Assembly (NCBI RefSeq): GCF_014873765.1
Contig: NZ_JADBGG010000013.1
Location: 1 to 64,000, forward strand
Direction of reading: 5' to 3'
Length of the DNA stretch: 64,000 nt
From: Desulfomicrobium macestii
Lineage (GTDB): Bacteria; Desulfobacterota; Desulfovibrionia; Desulfovibrionales; Desulfomicrobiaceae
Below the pieces are notes generated by a model, which had not been told where the DNA came from, did no database searches, and worked only from the letters and a program-made list of their open reading frames with translations. Below are positions 17,904-27,041 of this stretch, piece by piece. How positions within the stretch are numbered: the first letter of the stretch is position 1; the number at the start of each line of letters is the position of its first letter. Both the position numbers and the translations under genes were made by a program.

Positions 17904-19184
17904 ATGGCTCAATACGTTGGTGTTTCTTTCAGACGCCAGGGACAGATATATTATTTTTTGGCCACGCCGTTCGTGCTTTCCCTGCATGACATGGTCCTGG
18001 TCAAAACCGAGGAAGGGATCGGATTCGGGGAGATAGTGGCCTTGCGCGACAGTCTGCCCGAAGGCCTGGACCTGGAGTCGATCAAACCGATCTATCGCCC
18101 GGCCACGGCCGAAGATGTGGAGATTGGCCGCGAAAATGACGAGCTGGCCAAAGACGCCCGCAAGTACTGCCAGAAATCCATGGCGCGGATGAATCTGGAC
18201 ATGAAACTTGTGGACGTTGAGATCTACTTCGACAAAAGCAAGATGATCTTCTACTTCACGGCTCCGGGCCGGGTCGATTTTCGGGAACTGGTCAAGGATC
18301 TGGTGCGAAATTACCGCACCCGCATCGAGTTGCGCCAGATCGGCGTGCGTCATGAAACGCAGATGATCGGGGCGCTCGGCAATTGCGGACAGATGTGCTG
18401 CTGCCGCCGCTACCTGCGGCGCTTCGAGCCGGTGACCATCAAGATGGCCAAGGACCAGAACCTCTTTTTGAATCCGGCGAAGATTTCCGGGGTTTGTGGC
18501 CGCCTGCTGTGCTGCCTGGCCTACGAGAAAGAAAATTATGCGGATTTTCAGCGCCGTGCCCCCAAGCTGGGCCGCCGCTACATGACCACGCAGGGCCCCA
18601 TGAAAACCCTGCGGGCCAACATGTTTCGAGATTCCGTCAGCGTTCTGAACGAGGTCGGGGATGAGCTGGATTTTTCCCTGGCCGACTGGGCGGCCATGGT
18701 CCTGCCGGATCAGCCGCGCATGACCGCCCGTGACGATGCCCCCGAGGACGTCCCTGCCGAGCTGGCCGCGCTCATGGACCCGGAGCTCAGAAACAAGACC
18801 GCGCGCCCGGAGCGCAGGCCCAAACCCCCTCGCAGGGATCAGCGTCCCCGCTCCGGCGGTGAGCGCCCCTCCGGCCCCAAAACGGATCGCCCGGAGCGTT
18901 CCGAACGGACTGATCGTTCCGAACGTTCAGATCGTCCAGATCGTCCAGATCGTTCCGATCGCCCCGCCCGTTCCGATCGGCCAGACCGTCCTGATCGGCC
19001 CGAGCGTGGTCCTTCCCGTCCCAAAAGCGACGATGCGCCGACGCCGCCCGCAGACCGCCCCGAGAGCCGGCCGGAGGGTTCCGATCAGCAGCGAGAACGC
19101 AAGGAATACCGGCCCAGGGACAAGCGGCGAAGGTCAGGTCCCGGGCGCAAGGATCATTCACCCAAGCCCTCCGGGCAGCAATAA
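17904..19184 (+). CDS. PSP1-domain protein (RicT/YaaT-like) with Arg/Asp/Ser/Pro repeat tail
   Basis: 426 residues. The PSP1 core covers about residues 1-265 and has the conserved cysteines C161, C165-C167, C198, C203 and C204, which in the RicAFT complex of Bacillus bind an Fe-S cluster and act with RNase Y in mRNA processing. Residues about 270-426 are a disordered basic/acidic tail; 328-368 is a run of three-residue units of the form D/E-R-S/P. The tail is encoded by near-repetitive DNA (18892-19014), so length may vary between strains. It is followed 24 nt later by metG, probably in the same operon. Role in this organism is inferred only. Confidence 0.85.
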   Translation: MAQYVGVSFRRQGQIYYFLATPFVLSLHDMVLVKTEEGIGFGEIVALRDSLPEGLDLESIKPIYRPATAEDVEIGRENDELAKDARKYCQKSMARMNLDMKLVDVEIYFDKSKMIFYFTAPGRVDFRELVKDLVRNYRTRIELRQIGVRHETQMIGALGNCGQMCCCRRYLRRFEPVTIKMAKDQNLFLNPAKISGVCGRLLCCLAYEKENYADFQRRAPKLGRRYMTTQGPMKTLRANMFRDSVSVLNEVGDELDFSLADWAAMVLPDQPRMTARDDAPEDVPAELAALMDPELRNKTARPERRPKPPRRDQRPRSGGERPSGPKTDRPERSERTDRSERSDRPDRPDRSDRPARSDRPDRPDRPERGPSRPKSDDAPTPPADRPESRPEGSDQQRERKEYRPRDKRRRSGPGRKDHSPKPSGQQ

Positions 19185-19208
19185 ATTCCGGCAGACAAGG
19201 AGAATCGC

Positions 19209-21155
19209 TTGAAACCGTTTTTCATATCCACACCCATATACTACGTGAACGCCCGGCCCCATCTGGGGCACGGATATACGACCATTGTCGCCGACAGCGT
19301 GAGCCGTTTTCATCGCCTCAAGGGCGACGCGACATTTTTTCTGACCGGCACCGACGAGCATGGCGACAAGATCGTGCAGGCCGCCGAGGCGGCCGGGCAG
19401 GATCCCAAGGCCTATTCCGACACCATCAGCCAGCTTTTCAAGGACCTCTGGCCCGTGCTGGAAGTGACCAACGATCAGTTCATCCGGACCACGGACCTGA
19501 AGCATAAGGCGTGCGTGCGTCACGTCTTGCAGACCGTGTACGACAAGGGAGACATCTACTTCGACGAGTACGGCGGGCACTACTGCTTCGGGTGCGAGCG
19601 TTTCTACACGGACAAGGAGCTGGTGGACGGCAAGTGCCCGGACCATCAGACCGTGCCCACGTTCATCAAGGAAAAGAACTACTTTTTCCGCATGAGCAAG
19701 TATCTGGAGCCGCTGCGCGAGCATATCGAGGCCAATCCGGACTTCATCCAGCCCGAGCGCTATCGTAACGAGGTCCTGTCCATGCTCAAGGAGGACCTGG
19801 GCGATCTGTGCATTTCCCGGCCGAAAACGCGGCTGACCTGGGGCATCGAGCTGCCCTTCGATGCCGATTTTGTCACCTATGTGTGGTTCGACGCGCTCAT
19901 CAACTACATTTCGGCTCTTGGCTATCCCGACGGCGAGGATTTCCGCAAATACTGGTCCGGGGCGCATCATCTGGTGGCCAAGGACATCCTGAAGCCGCAC
20001 GCCGTATTCTGGCCGACCATGCTCATGTCGGCGGGGATTCCGCTCTACAAGGGGCTGCGCGTGCATGGGTACTGGACCGTGAACGAGACCAAGATGTCCA
20101 AGAGCATAGGCAACGTCGTCGCCCCGCTGGACATGGCCCAGAAATACGGCCTCAGCGCTTTTCGCTACTTTCTGCTGTCGGAGATGAGCTTCGGCCAGGA
20201 CTCCTCTTTCAGCGAGGACGCCCTGGTTGGACGCTTCAACGCCGACCTGGCCAACGATCTGGGCAATCTCTTTTCGCGCAGCCTGTCCATGACCCACAAG
20301 TATTTCGGAGGGGTGGTGCCTGAATGCGGGGAGCTGCTCGATCTCGATCGGGAGGTGCTTGAACTCGGGCACAATGCCATGGCCAATTATCAGACCCAGT
20401 TCGAACACTTCCAGTTTTCAAGAGCGCTCAAATCCCTGTGGGAGCTGGTCCGCCATCTGAACAAATACATCGATTCTTCGGCTCCCTGGACCCTCTACAA
20501 GAACAAGGACATGAATCGCCTGGGGACGGTACTCTACGTCATCCTCGAAGGCATGCGCAAGGTGGCCGTGCATCTGTGGCCCGTCATGCCGAGCACGAGC
20601 GAGACCATGCTGGCCCAGCTCGGGGTGAAGTTCAGCGTCGAGAGCACGGACCTCGAGTCCGAGACTTCCTCCTGGTTTGGCCTGGCTCCCGGCACGCCCG
20701 TCGCGGAGCGTTCCAACCTTTTCCCCCGCCAGGATCTGGAGCAGCGGGAGGAGAAGGCCGTCGAGCCCAAGAAGGCCAAGCCCGCCAAGGAGCCAAAGCC
20801 CGAACCCAAGATTGCGATGGCCTGCCCGGAATGCATCGAGTTCGAGGATTTTGCCAAGGTCGATCTGCGTGTAGGCACGGTGCTTGAGGCGAATCCTCAT
20901 CCCGAAGCGGACCGCCTGCTGGTGCTCAAGATCGATACCGCCGACGAAACGCCGCGTCAGGTCGTGGCCGGTATCGCCGAGTTCTTCAAGCCTGAGGAAC
21001 TGGTGGGCCGGCAAGTGGTCGTGGTCGCCAATCTGAAACCGCGCAAGCTGCGTGGTCTGGTTTCCCAGGGCATGGTGCTGGCGGTGAAGAAGGAAGGGGG
21101 CCTTGCTTTGCTTGGGCCGAGTTCGGAAGTGGCCAACGGTGGCAAGGTATCCTGA
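19209..21155 (+). CDS. metG: Methionine--tRNA ligase with C-terminal tRNA-binding domain
   Basis: 648 residues, TTG start preceded by AAGGAGA. Class I motifs: HLGH (18-21) and KMSKS (about 297). A zinc-finger-like insert is CFGCERFY...GKCPDHQ; the second cysteine pair is reduced to one Cys plus His. After an acidic/lysine linker (EEKAVEPKKAKPAKEPKPEP) comes a Trbp111/EMAPII-type OB-fold domain starting near EFEDFAKVDLRVGTV, which in other bacteria dimerises the enzyme and increases tRNA affinity. It charges initiator and elongator tRNA-Met. Followed by two dispersed repeats and a terminator. Confidence 0.96.
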   Translation: MKPFFISTPIYYVNARPHLGHGYTTIVADSVSRFHRLKGDATFFLTGTDEHGDKIVQAAEAAGQDPKAYSDTISQLFKDLWPVLEVTNDQFIRTTDLKHKACVRHVLQTVYDKGDIYFDEYGGHYCFGCERFYTDKELVDGKCPDHQTVPTFIKEKNYFFRMSKYLEPLREHIEANPDFIQPERYRNEVLSMLKEDLGDLCISRPKTRLTWGIELPFDADFVTYVWFDALINYISALGYPDGEDFRKYWSGAHHLVAKDILKPHAVFWPTMLMSAGIPLYKGLRVHGYWTVNETKMSKSIGNVVAPLDMAQKYGLSAFRYFLLSEMSFGQDSSFSEDALVGRFNADLANDLGNLFSRSLSMTHKYFGGVVPECGELLDLDREVLELGHNAMANYQTQFEHFQFSRALKSLWELVRHLNKYIDSSAPWTLYKNKDMNRLGTVLYVILEGMRKVAVHLWPVMPSTSETMLAQLGVKFSVESTDLESETSSWFGLAPGTPVAERSNLFPRQDLEQREEKAVEPKKAKPAKEPKPEPKIAMACPECIEFEDFAKVDLRVGTVLEANPHPEADRLLVLKIDTADETPRQVVAGIAEFFKPEELVGRQVVVVANLKPRKLRGLVSQGMVLAVKKEGGLALLGPSSEVANGGKVS

Positions 21156-21192
21156 TCAGGGCCGCAGCCCCGGATTCTTGATTTGAAAAGCA

Positions 21193-21216
21193 GAATCCCC
21201 GCCTTCGCGGGGATGA
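21193..21216. repeat. Dispersed palindromic intergenic repeat, copy B
   Basis: ATCCCCGC-CTTC-GCGGGGAT forms a perfect 8-bp hairpin with a tetraloop, flanked by GA and GA. Copy C lies 64 bp downstream in the opposite orientation. Confidence 0.65.
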
Positions 21217-21279
21217 AATAATGGTGAAGCGAGTGGCCAGGGCGCTGGCCGGAACCCCGACCAGCCGCCTTGCGCCCCG

Positions 21280-21308
21280 CGTCATTCCCGCGAAGGCGGG
21301 AATCCATC
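21280..21308. repeat. Dispersed palindromic intergenic repeat, copy C
   Basis: Carries CGTCATTCCCGCGAAGGCGG followed by GAATCCATC; the stem is TTCCCGC/GCGGGAA. This is the type of short repeat with the GTCATTCCCGCGAAGGCGGG text found dispersed in many proteobacterial genomes. Confidence 0.7.
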
Positions 21309-21324
21309 TTCCAGACTTATCCGA

Positions 21325-21359
21325 CGGGCCCGCGCCATCATTTGGTGCGGGCCCGTTTT
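21325..21359 (+). terminator. Terminator after metG
   Basis: Stem CGGGCCCGC/GCGGGCCCG (21325-21333, 21347-21355), followed by TTTTA. Confidence 0.8.
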
Positions 21360-21371
21360 ATTGCTGGCTTC

Positions 21372-23054
21372 CTAAAAAAGTCCGCTGATCACACCCTTTT
21401 CGTCGATGTCGATTTTTTCCGCCGAGGGCACTTCCGGCAGGCCGGGCATGCGCATCATGTTGCCGGTGATGGGGACCAGAAACCCCGCTCCAGAGGCGAT
21501 CTCGACTTCGCGCACGGTGGCTACGAAATCCCGTGGGCGGCCGCGCAGCCCCGGCTGGTCCGAGAGGGAGCTTTGGGTCTTGGCGATGCACACGGGCAAT
21601 CCCTCAAGGCCCAGTTGCTTGACTTTTTCCAGATCCTTCAGCGCGCCGGGCGCATATTCCACCGAGGCCGCGCCGTAGACGCGGGTGGCGATGATCTCGA
21701 TCTTTTCGCGCACGCTCTGGTTCCAGTCGTACAGCGGCTTGTAGTGCGCGGTGCACTGGTCGGCCGTGGCCGCGACAAGTTCCGCCAGTTCTTCGGCCCC
21801 TTCCCCGCCCTTCTCCCAGGCTTCCATGACGGCGGCCTGCACCCCCATGAACTGACAGTGGTCGAGGATGACCTGATGCTCTTCATCCGTGTCCGTGGCG
21901 AAGCGGTTGATGGCCACGATGGGCGTGAGATGAAAGAGGCGCACGTTCTCGATCTGCTTGGTGAGATTCTCAAGTCCCCGGCTGAGAGCCTTGGCGTTTG
22001 GTACGGACAGGTGCGCAAGCTCGACCCCTCCGTGGTATTTGAGCGCCCGCACCGTGGCCACCAGGACCACTGCGCAGGGATCGAATCCGGCGGACTGGCA
22101 CTTGATGTCCAGGAATTTTTCACCGCCAAGGTCAAAGCCGAAACCCGCCTCCGTGACCACGTAGTCGGCCAGGCAAAGGCCCGTGCGGGTGGCGATGACC
22201 GTGTTGGTGCCCTGGGCGATATTGGCGAATGGACCGCCGTGCATGATGGCCGGGTTGCCTTCCAGAGATTGGATGAGGTTGGGCTTGACGGCTTCCTTGA
22301 GCAGGGCGGCCATGGCACCCTGGGCGTTCAGGTCCCGGGCATGGATGGGTTCGCGGGCAAAGGTGAACCCGAGAAAGATGTCTCCCAGGCGGCGTTTGAG
22401 GTCCGGCAGATCGTCGGCCAGGCAGAGGATGGCCATGATCTCCGAGGCCGCCGTGATGTCGAAGCCGGTCTCGCGGGGCACGCCGTGTGCCAGGCCTCCC
22501 AGACCGCAGACCAGACGCCGAAGCGAGCGGTCGTTCATGTCCATGACCCGCTTCCAGGCCACGGTCCGGCCGTCGAGATTGAGCGAGCGGTTTTTGCTCT
22601 GCAGATTGTTGTCGATGAGGGCGGCCAGCAGGTTGTTGGCTTTTTCGATGGCGGCGAAGTCCCCGGTGAAGTGGAGGTTGATGTCCTCCATGGGCAAAAG
22701 CTGCGAATAGCCGCCGCCGGTGGCGCCGCCCTTGATGCCGAACACCGGGCCGAGCGACGGTTCGCGCAGCACGACCATGGACTTCTTGCCGATGCGGTTC
22801 AGCCCGTCGTTCAACCCTATGGACACGGTGGTCTTGCCCTCACCGGCCGGGGTCGGGGTGATGGCCGAAACGAGGATGAGCTTGCCGTATTTGCACTGGT
22901 CCTTTTCGGCCAGGGCTAGCGGGAGCTTGGCCTTGTATTTGCCATAGGGTTCGAGCTGGTCGTCCCCGAGGCCGAGTTTTGCCGCGATGTCGCGGATGTG
23001 ATGCATCTTGGCTTTTTGGGCGATGTCGATGTCGGACTGCACGGCCTTGGGCAT
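21372..23054 (-). CDS. fhs: Formate--tetrahydrofolate ligase
   Basis: 560 residues from the ATG at 23054, which follows AGGAGAG on the - strand; a longer frame reaches into murB. The ATP-binding loop is TPAGEGKTTVSIGLNDGL (about 68-85), and NMHFTGD-like, GGAFANIAQG-like and PITGNMMRMPGLP segments are present. The enzyme makes 10-formyl-THF from formate, ATP and THF. In a sulfate reducer that can use formate it supplies one-carbon units for purines, formyl-Met and serine; it can also be part of a Wood-Ljungdahl methyl branch, but no other such genes are in the window. 14 nt downstream of murB, probably one operon. Confidence 0.96.
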   Translation of the reverse strand: MPKAVQSDIDIAQKAKMHHIRDIAAKLGLGDDQLEPYGKYKAKLPLALAEKDQCKYGKLILVSAITPTPAGEGKTTVSIGLNDGLNRIGKKSMVVLREPSLGPVFGIKGGATGGGYSQLLPMEDINLHFTGDFAAIEKANNLLAALIDNNLQSKNRSLNLDGRTVAWKRVMDMNDRSLRRLVCGLGGLAHGVPRETGFDITAASEIMAILCLADDLPDLKRRLGDIFLGFTFAREPIHARDLNAQGAMAALLKEAVKPNLIQSLEGNPAIMHGGPFANIAQGTNTVIATRTGLCLADYVVTEAGFGFDLGGEKFLDIKCQSAGFDPCAVVLVATVRALKYHGGVELAHLSVPNAKALSRGLENLTKQIENVRLFHLTPIVAINRFATDTDEEHQVILDHCQFMGVQAAVMEAWEKGGEGAEELAELVAATADQCTAHYKPLYDWNQSVREKIEIIATRVYGAASVEYAPGALKDLEKVKQLGLEGLPVCIAKTQSSLSDQPGLRGRPRDFVATVREVEIASGAGFLVPITGNMMRMPGLPEVPSAEKIDIDEKGVISGLF

Positions 23055-23068
23055 GGGGCTCTCCTGGC

Positions 23069-23941
23069 TTATTTGTGATCGGGGCAGAAGGGGCAGAGGC
23101 ACTGTTCGAGTTCGAGTTCGTAGCCGAAACGCTCCCGCACGGTTTTGCGGCAAATCTCGACCAGGTCGAGCACATCCCGGCATGTGGCGTTGTCGACGTT
23201 GACGATGAATCCTGCGTGTTTTTCCGAAACCTGCGCTCCGCCCACGCGCAGGCCCTTGAGGCCCGCCTGATCGATGAGCTGGGAAGCGTAGGCTCCTGTG
23301 GGACGTTTGAAGACGCTGCCGGCGGATGGAAATTCAAGCGGTTGCTTTTCCTTGCGCCGGGCCAGTATTTCCTTGCGCTTGATCAGCAGGGGGCTAGGGT
23401 CGGATTGCGGTAGATTCCAGGTTCCGGCCAGCACGACCGCTTCGCGCAGGGCCAGGGCCTGGCGGTAGCCGAACCCGCATTCCTCTTTGGGAATGTCGAT
23501 CACGCGTCCGCCTTTGGTCAGGATCGTGACGCAGACGAGGTGGTCCGAGATTTCGTGGCCGTAGGCGCCGGCGTTCATGTACAGCGCCCCGCCGAGAGTT
23601 CCTGGAATGCCCGAGAGACATTCGATTCCTCCCAGACCCTCGCGCAGGCATTCCAGAACCCAGGCGTCCATGGTCTTTCCGGCTTCCGCGCGCACGGTGC
23701 CGCCATCGCGGACGCAGGCCGTCATTTCGCTGGTGGAGATGACGGGCAGGAGGATTTCGTCGTCCGGGAAAAGGGTGTTGGCCCCGCCGCCGTGAATCCA
23801 GAAAGCAGTGTTTTCGGCGCGATGACGGAGCACGATTTCCGCCAATTCCTGCGCGTTTTCCGGGAAAAAGATATCTTTTGCCACGCCTCCGATACGGAAG
23901 GTGCAATAGTTCTTGAGGGGGGCGTTTTGGAGGTGCTTCAT
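23069..23941 (-). CDS. murB: UDP-N-acetylenolpyruvoylglucosamine reductase
   Basis: 290 residues from ATG 23941. FAD-binding PCMH-type fold: LKNYCTFRIGGVA (9-21), HGGGANTLF, GIECLSGIPGTLGGALYMNAGAYG and the catalytic-serine region EFPSAGSVFKRPTG. The length and missing insertion fit type II MurB, typical of many non-enteric bacteria. The enzyme reduces UDP-GlcNAc-enolpyruvate to UDP-MurNAc. It is not in a mur/fts cluster here but paired with fhs. The terminal cysteines (CLCPFCPDHK) form a small unusual C-terminal motif. Confidence 0.93.
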   Translation of the reverse strand: MKHLQNAPLKNYCTFRIGGVAKDIFFPENAQELAEIVLRHRAENTAFWIHGGGANTLFPDDEILLPVISTSEMTACVRDGGTVRAEAGKTMDAWVLECLREGLGGIECLSGIPGTLGGALYMNAGAYGHEISDHLVCVTILTKGGRVIDIPKEECGFGYRQALALREAVVLAGTWNLPQSDPSPLLIKRKEILARRKEKQPLEFPSAGSVFKRPTGAYASQLIDQAGLKGLRVGGAQVSEKHAGFIVNVDNATCRDVLDLVEICRKTVRERFGYELELEQCLCPFCPDHK

Positions 23942-24132
23942 GCTATGCCTAAGTACTCCCGCTGCCTGAAGTGTGCAATATTGCGGTGCGGCCGTTGACC
24001 ATGTAGGGAACACTAAACCATGCCGGTCAAATTGGAATGCGCGGTGTTTGCGAAAGCAGGAACCGGCATGGGTTTGACGCATTCTTGAGTTATCGTCGAT
24101 TCAAAATAAAATTCCAATCATTCGAGATCATT

Positions 24133-24582
24133 ATGAAGCTTTCCGCGAAATCCAGATATGCGTCCCGGATTCTCCTTGACCTGGCCCTGCACAACGAGGG
24201 CGTGCCCCATCGCGTGAACGACATTTCAGAACGCACGGGCATCACAGTGCCGTTCATCGAACAAATCATCAAGCCCCTGAAGCACGCCGGGATGGTCACC
24301 AGCAAGCGCGGCGCATCAGGCGGGCACCAGCTGAGCCGTTCGCCGGAGAATATCTCCCTGGGAGACATCGTGCGCATCATGGAAGGCTCGGTGGAGCTTT
24401 CGGCCTGCTTGAGCGCGCCGGAGCTGTGCGAAAAGACGGACGTCTGTCCTACCCGAGCGGCCTGGCAGCGGGCCACGGATGCCATGCTGCGCGAGCTGGA
24501 CACCATCAGCCTGGCCGAGCTGGCCAAGGGCGCGCCCAATTGTTGCCAGCTGTCCGACGACTATTTCGAGCGCGACAGCTAG
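24133..24582 (+). CDS. Rrf2 family transcriptional regulator
   Basis: 149 residues from ATG 24133. N-terminal winged helix (MKLSAKSRYASRILLDLALH; SKRGASGGHQLSRSPENISL) is typical of Rrf2. Three cysteines in ACLSAPELCEKTDVC match the IscR/NsrR/RsrR arrangement that binds an Fe-S cluster, so it probably senses Fe-S status, NO, or redox state. Divergent from murB with a 190-bp gap, and 85 bp upstream of argJ. Two more cysteines near the C-terminus (NCCQLSDDYF) are notable. Its targets cannot be read from the window. Confidence 0.88.
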   Translation: MKLSAKSRYASRILLDLALHNEGVPHRVNDISERTGITVPFIEQIIKPLKHAGMVTSKRGASGGHQLSRSPENISLGDIVRIMEGSVELSACLSAPELCEKTDVCPTRAAWQRATDAMLRELDTISLAELAKGAPNCCQLSDDYFERDS

Positions 24583-24667
24583 CTCCCTGTTTGACAAAGA
24601 TTTTTCCCCCTGTCAGAATTCGTGGTTCCGCATTTTTGGGTCGGAACTTTCTGCAGCTGGAGGCACA

Positions 24668-25843
24668 ATGAGCATTCCTTCGGGATTTCAATTTTCAACC
24701 GCGCAGTGCGGTTTCAAGCGACCTGGGCGCTCCGATCTGGGGCTGGTGGTCAGCACGGTCCCGGCGGTTGCGGCCGGCGTCTTCACCACCAACCGTTTTC
24801 AGGCCGCTCCCGTGCTCGTGGCCCGGGAGATCCTTGAAAAAGGGCCTTCGGGCATCCGCGCCATCGTGGTCAATTCCGGACAGGCCAACGCCTGTACAGG
24901 GCAGGAAGGCATTGCGAATTGTCGGGCCACCCTTGAAATGCTGTCCGCCCTCGGCCTTGAAGCTACGGCGATTCTGCCGGCATCCACGGGAGTTATCGGC
25001 GACCAGCTCAAGATGGAGCTCTGGGAAAAGGGAATCCCCGCCCTGCGCGACAATCTTGGCCGGATGGGGCTGGTGGACATGGCCCGGGCGATCATGACCA
25101 CGGACACTTTTCCCAAACTCGCCGTGCGCGAGGCCCGGCTTTCCTCCGGCACGGTCCGTCTGGCCGGGTTCTGCAAGGGTGCGGGCATGATCTGCCCGAA
25201 CATGGCCACGATGCTCGGCTTCATCCTGTGCGACGCCGGTGTCGAACAGGAGTGGTGGCAGGCCGCCCTGGCCCGCTGCGTGGACAGGAGCTTCAACGCC
25301 ATCACCGTTGACGGCGATACCAGCACCAATGATTGTGTTCTGGCCTTGGCCAACGGCACTGCAGCCGAGGCGCGGGGAGCGGATCTGGATCTTCTGGAGG
25401 AGGCGCTGCTCGAAATCTGTCAGGATCTGGCCTACATGATCGTGCAGGACGCCGAGGGTGGAACCAAGGTCATGCGTATCAATGTTAGCGGCGCGGCCAG
25501 CATGGCCGACGCGCAGCTTGCCGCGCGGGCGGTGGGCAATTCTCCGCTGGTCAAGACCGCTCTGTATGGCCGCGATCCCAACTGGGGCCGGATTGTGGCC
25601 GCCCTGGGCCGCAGCGGAGCCGCGTTCACGCCCGAAGATGTGGTCGTGCGCATCGCGGGCATGACCATTTTCCGTCAGGGCACTCCGGTCAAGGCGGACT
25701 GGGACAGCCTTCTGGCCTCGGCCCTGCGCCGGGACGTTGTCGATATCGACCTGGAGCTTCATGCCGGAGAGGCCGAGCTTATGCTCATGGCGTCCGATTT
25801 CACCGAGGAGTACATAAAGATCAATGCTGAATACCGAACCTGA
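24668..25843 (+). CDS. argJ: Bifunctional ornithine acetyltransferase/N-acetylglutamate synthase
   Basis: 391 residues from ATG 24668, which follows CTGGAGG. The self-cleavage site region KGAGMICPNMATMLGF is present, with the nucleophile threonine in NMATM, and the conserved DGDTSTNDCVLALANG follows. The precursor splits into alpha and beta chains. It recycles acetyl from N-acetylornithine to glutamate in arginine synthesis. The end overlaps the next gene by 20 nt, so they are likely co-transcribed. Confidence 0.95.
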   Translation: MSIPSGFQFSTAQCGFKRPGRSDLGLVVSTVPAVAAGVFTTNRFQAAPVLVAREILEKGPSGIRAIVVNSGQANACTGQEGIANCRATLEMLSALGLEATAILPASTGVIGDQLKMELWEKGIPALRDNLGRMGLVDMARAIMTTDTFPKLAVREARLSSGTVRLAGFCKGAGMICPNMATMLGFILCDAGVEQEWWQAALARCVDRSFNAITVDGDTSTNDCVLALANGTAAEARGADLDLLEEALLEICQDLAYMIVQDAEGGTKVMRINVSGAASMADAQLAARAVGNSPLVKTALYGRDPNWGRIVAALGRSGAAFTPEDVVVRIAGMTIFRQGTPVKADWDSLLASALRRDVVDIDLELHAGEAELMLMASDFTEEYIKINAEYRT

Positions 25844-26453
25844 AGCCAATACCATGACGGACCAAACCTGGAAGCGTCTGGCCGATTTTGTTTTCGAGCT
25901 TGGCATGTTGCGCAAGACGCCGCGCACCGGATACCAGTTTCTGGGTTCGGGAGCCGAAAACGTGGCCGAGCATTCCTTCCGCACGGCCATGATCGGCTAC
26001 ATGCTGGCGCGCAAGGCCGGTGCGGACGTGGCCAGGACCGTATTCCTGTGCCTCTTCCATGATGTGCACGAGGCCCGTATCGGCGATTTCAATTACGTGA
26101 ATCGCATCTACAACACGAGCAACCCGGTTCTGGCCATCACGCACGCCCTGGAGGGCACCGGCCTGCGGGAGGAGGCGCTCGGACTTTGGCACGAGCTGGA
26201 GGCCGGCGTGACGCTTGAGTCCAGATTGGCGCAAGATGCGGACCAGCTCGATTTCATCGCCAACCTGAAGGAAGAACAGGATTTGGGCAATCCCTATGCG
26301 TCCAAATGGCTGGACCATGCGGTGTTGCGACTCAAAACGGACCCGGCCCTGGAGCTTGCCCGGGCCATACAGACCACGGACCAGTCGGACTGGTGGTTTG
26401 TGCGGCCGGATGAGTCCTGGTGGCGCAAGGGGAACGGCAAGCCCCGCCCCTAG
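25824..26453 (+). CDS. HD-domain hydrolase, YfbR/HDDC2-type (probable 5'-deoxynucleotidase)
   Basis: 209 residues, or 199 if translation starts at ATG 25854. HD-domain metal ligands: AEHSFRTAMIGYML (His about 50), CLFHDVHEARIGDF (HD about 74-75) and AQDADQLDF (Asp about 140). The arrangement fits the YfbR/HDDC2 family, whose members hydrolyse deoxynucleoside 5'-monophosphates. The substrate here is inferred. The C-terminal WWFVRPDESWWRKG segment is unusually tryptophan-rich. Overlaps argJ by 20 nt; the next gene begins 6 nt after the stop. Confidence 0.8.
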   Translation: MLNTEPEANTMTDQTWKRLADFVFELGMLRKTPRTGYQFLGSGAENVAEHSFRTAMIGYMLARKAGADVARTVFLCLFHDVHEARIGDFNYVNRIYNTSNPVLAITHALEGTGLREEALGLWHELEAGVTLESRLAQDADQLDFIANLKEEQDLGNPYASKWLDHAVLRLKTDPALELARAIQTTDQSDWWFVRPDESWWRKGNGKPRP

Positions 26454-26459
26454 CGGATC

Positions 26460-27041
26460 ATGACAGCGCCAGAAGCAAGCAGGTTCCGTCACGGGAGGGC
26501 AGTTTTCAGCTTTTTTCTGGCTCTTTGCCTGCACGTCATTCCTGCCTGGTTTGTCGTTTTCGGACCGATTTACGGTCTGCCAAGCGTCCTTGAACTCAAC
26601 CTCGACACCATCAACATGTACCGCGAACGAATTTTTCGCGAGCAGCAAGCCCGGGCCGTTTCCCCGCTGGATTCGGCGCCATTGCATATCTCCGTGGATG
26701 TGCAGACGCGTCCCGATACGCGCAAGCGGGTCTCGAAGCCTCGCAGCGAAGCGGATCTGAAACGCGCCAGGGCTGTGCAGCGAGCCATCCGGTCCCTGTG
26801 GGAAAACATGTCTCCTGACAGCACCGGCTACGCTTTGGTCAGCCTGAGCATTCTCGAAGACGGCAGGATCGGCGAGTTTGTGGTCAATCGTGTTTCCGGC
26901 GACCAGGAGTTCCAGGCCTTTCTGCTCTTGTTTCTGTCCACGCTCAAATCCACGTATGGCAATTCAGCCGGACCCGGAGAATCTCTGTGGATTGAATGCG
27001 AATTCGTGATTCAACCTTTGGCGCGCAAGGAGGCTTCGTGA
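26460..27041 (+). CDS. TonB-like membrane-anchored protein
   Basis: 193 residues. One N-terminal membrane anchor (AVFSFFLALCLHVIPAWFVVF, about 15-35), then a charged linker with many Arg/Lys/Glu, then a C-terminal domain (YALVSLSILEDGRIGEFVVNRVSG) with the beta-alpha pattern of TonB C-terminal domains. It lacks the usual Pro-rich spacer, so a classical TonB role with outer-membrane receptors is uncertain. Neighbours give no ExbB/ExbD. It sits in a tight cluster: 6 nt after the HD gene and overlapping the phosphoesterase start by 4 nt. Confidence 0.55.
   Translation: MTAPEASRFRHGRAVFSFFLALCLHVIPAWFVVFGPIYGLPSVLELNLDTINMYRERIFREQQARAVSPLDSAPLHISVDVQTRPDTRKRVSKPRSEADLKRARAVQRAIRSLWENMSPDSTGYALVSLSILEDGRIGEFVVNRVSGDQEFQAFLLLFLSTLKSTYGNSAGPGESLWIECEFVIQPLARKEAS

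Noticed and set aside
19209-21155. Split of metG into a synthetase and a separate Trbp111-like gene
   Set aside because: The frame is continuous through the linker with no stop or new start supported by a ribosome-binding site.
26460-27041. Calling the membrane-anchored protein a true TonB
   Set aside because: No Pro-rich spacer and no ExbB/ExbD nearby; only the C-terminal domain pattern is suggestive, so it is called TonB-like.
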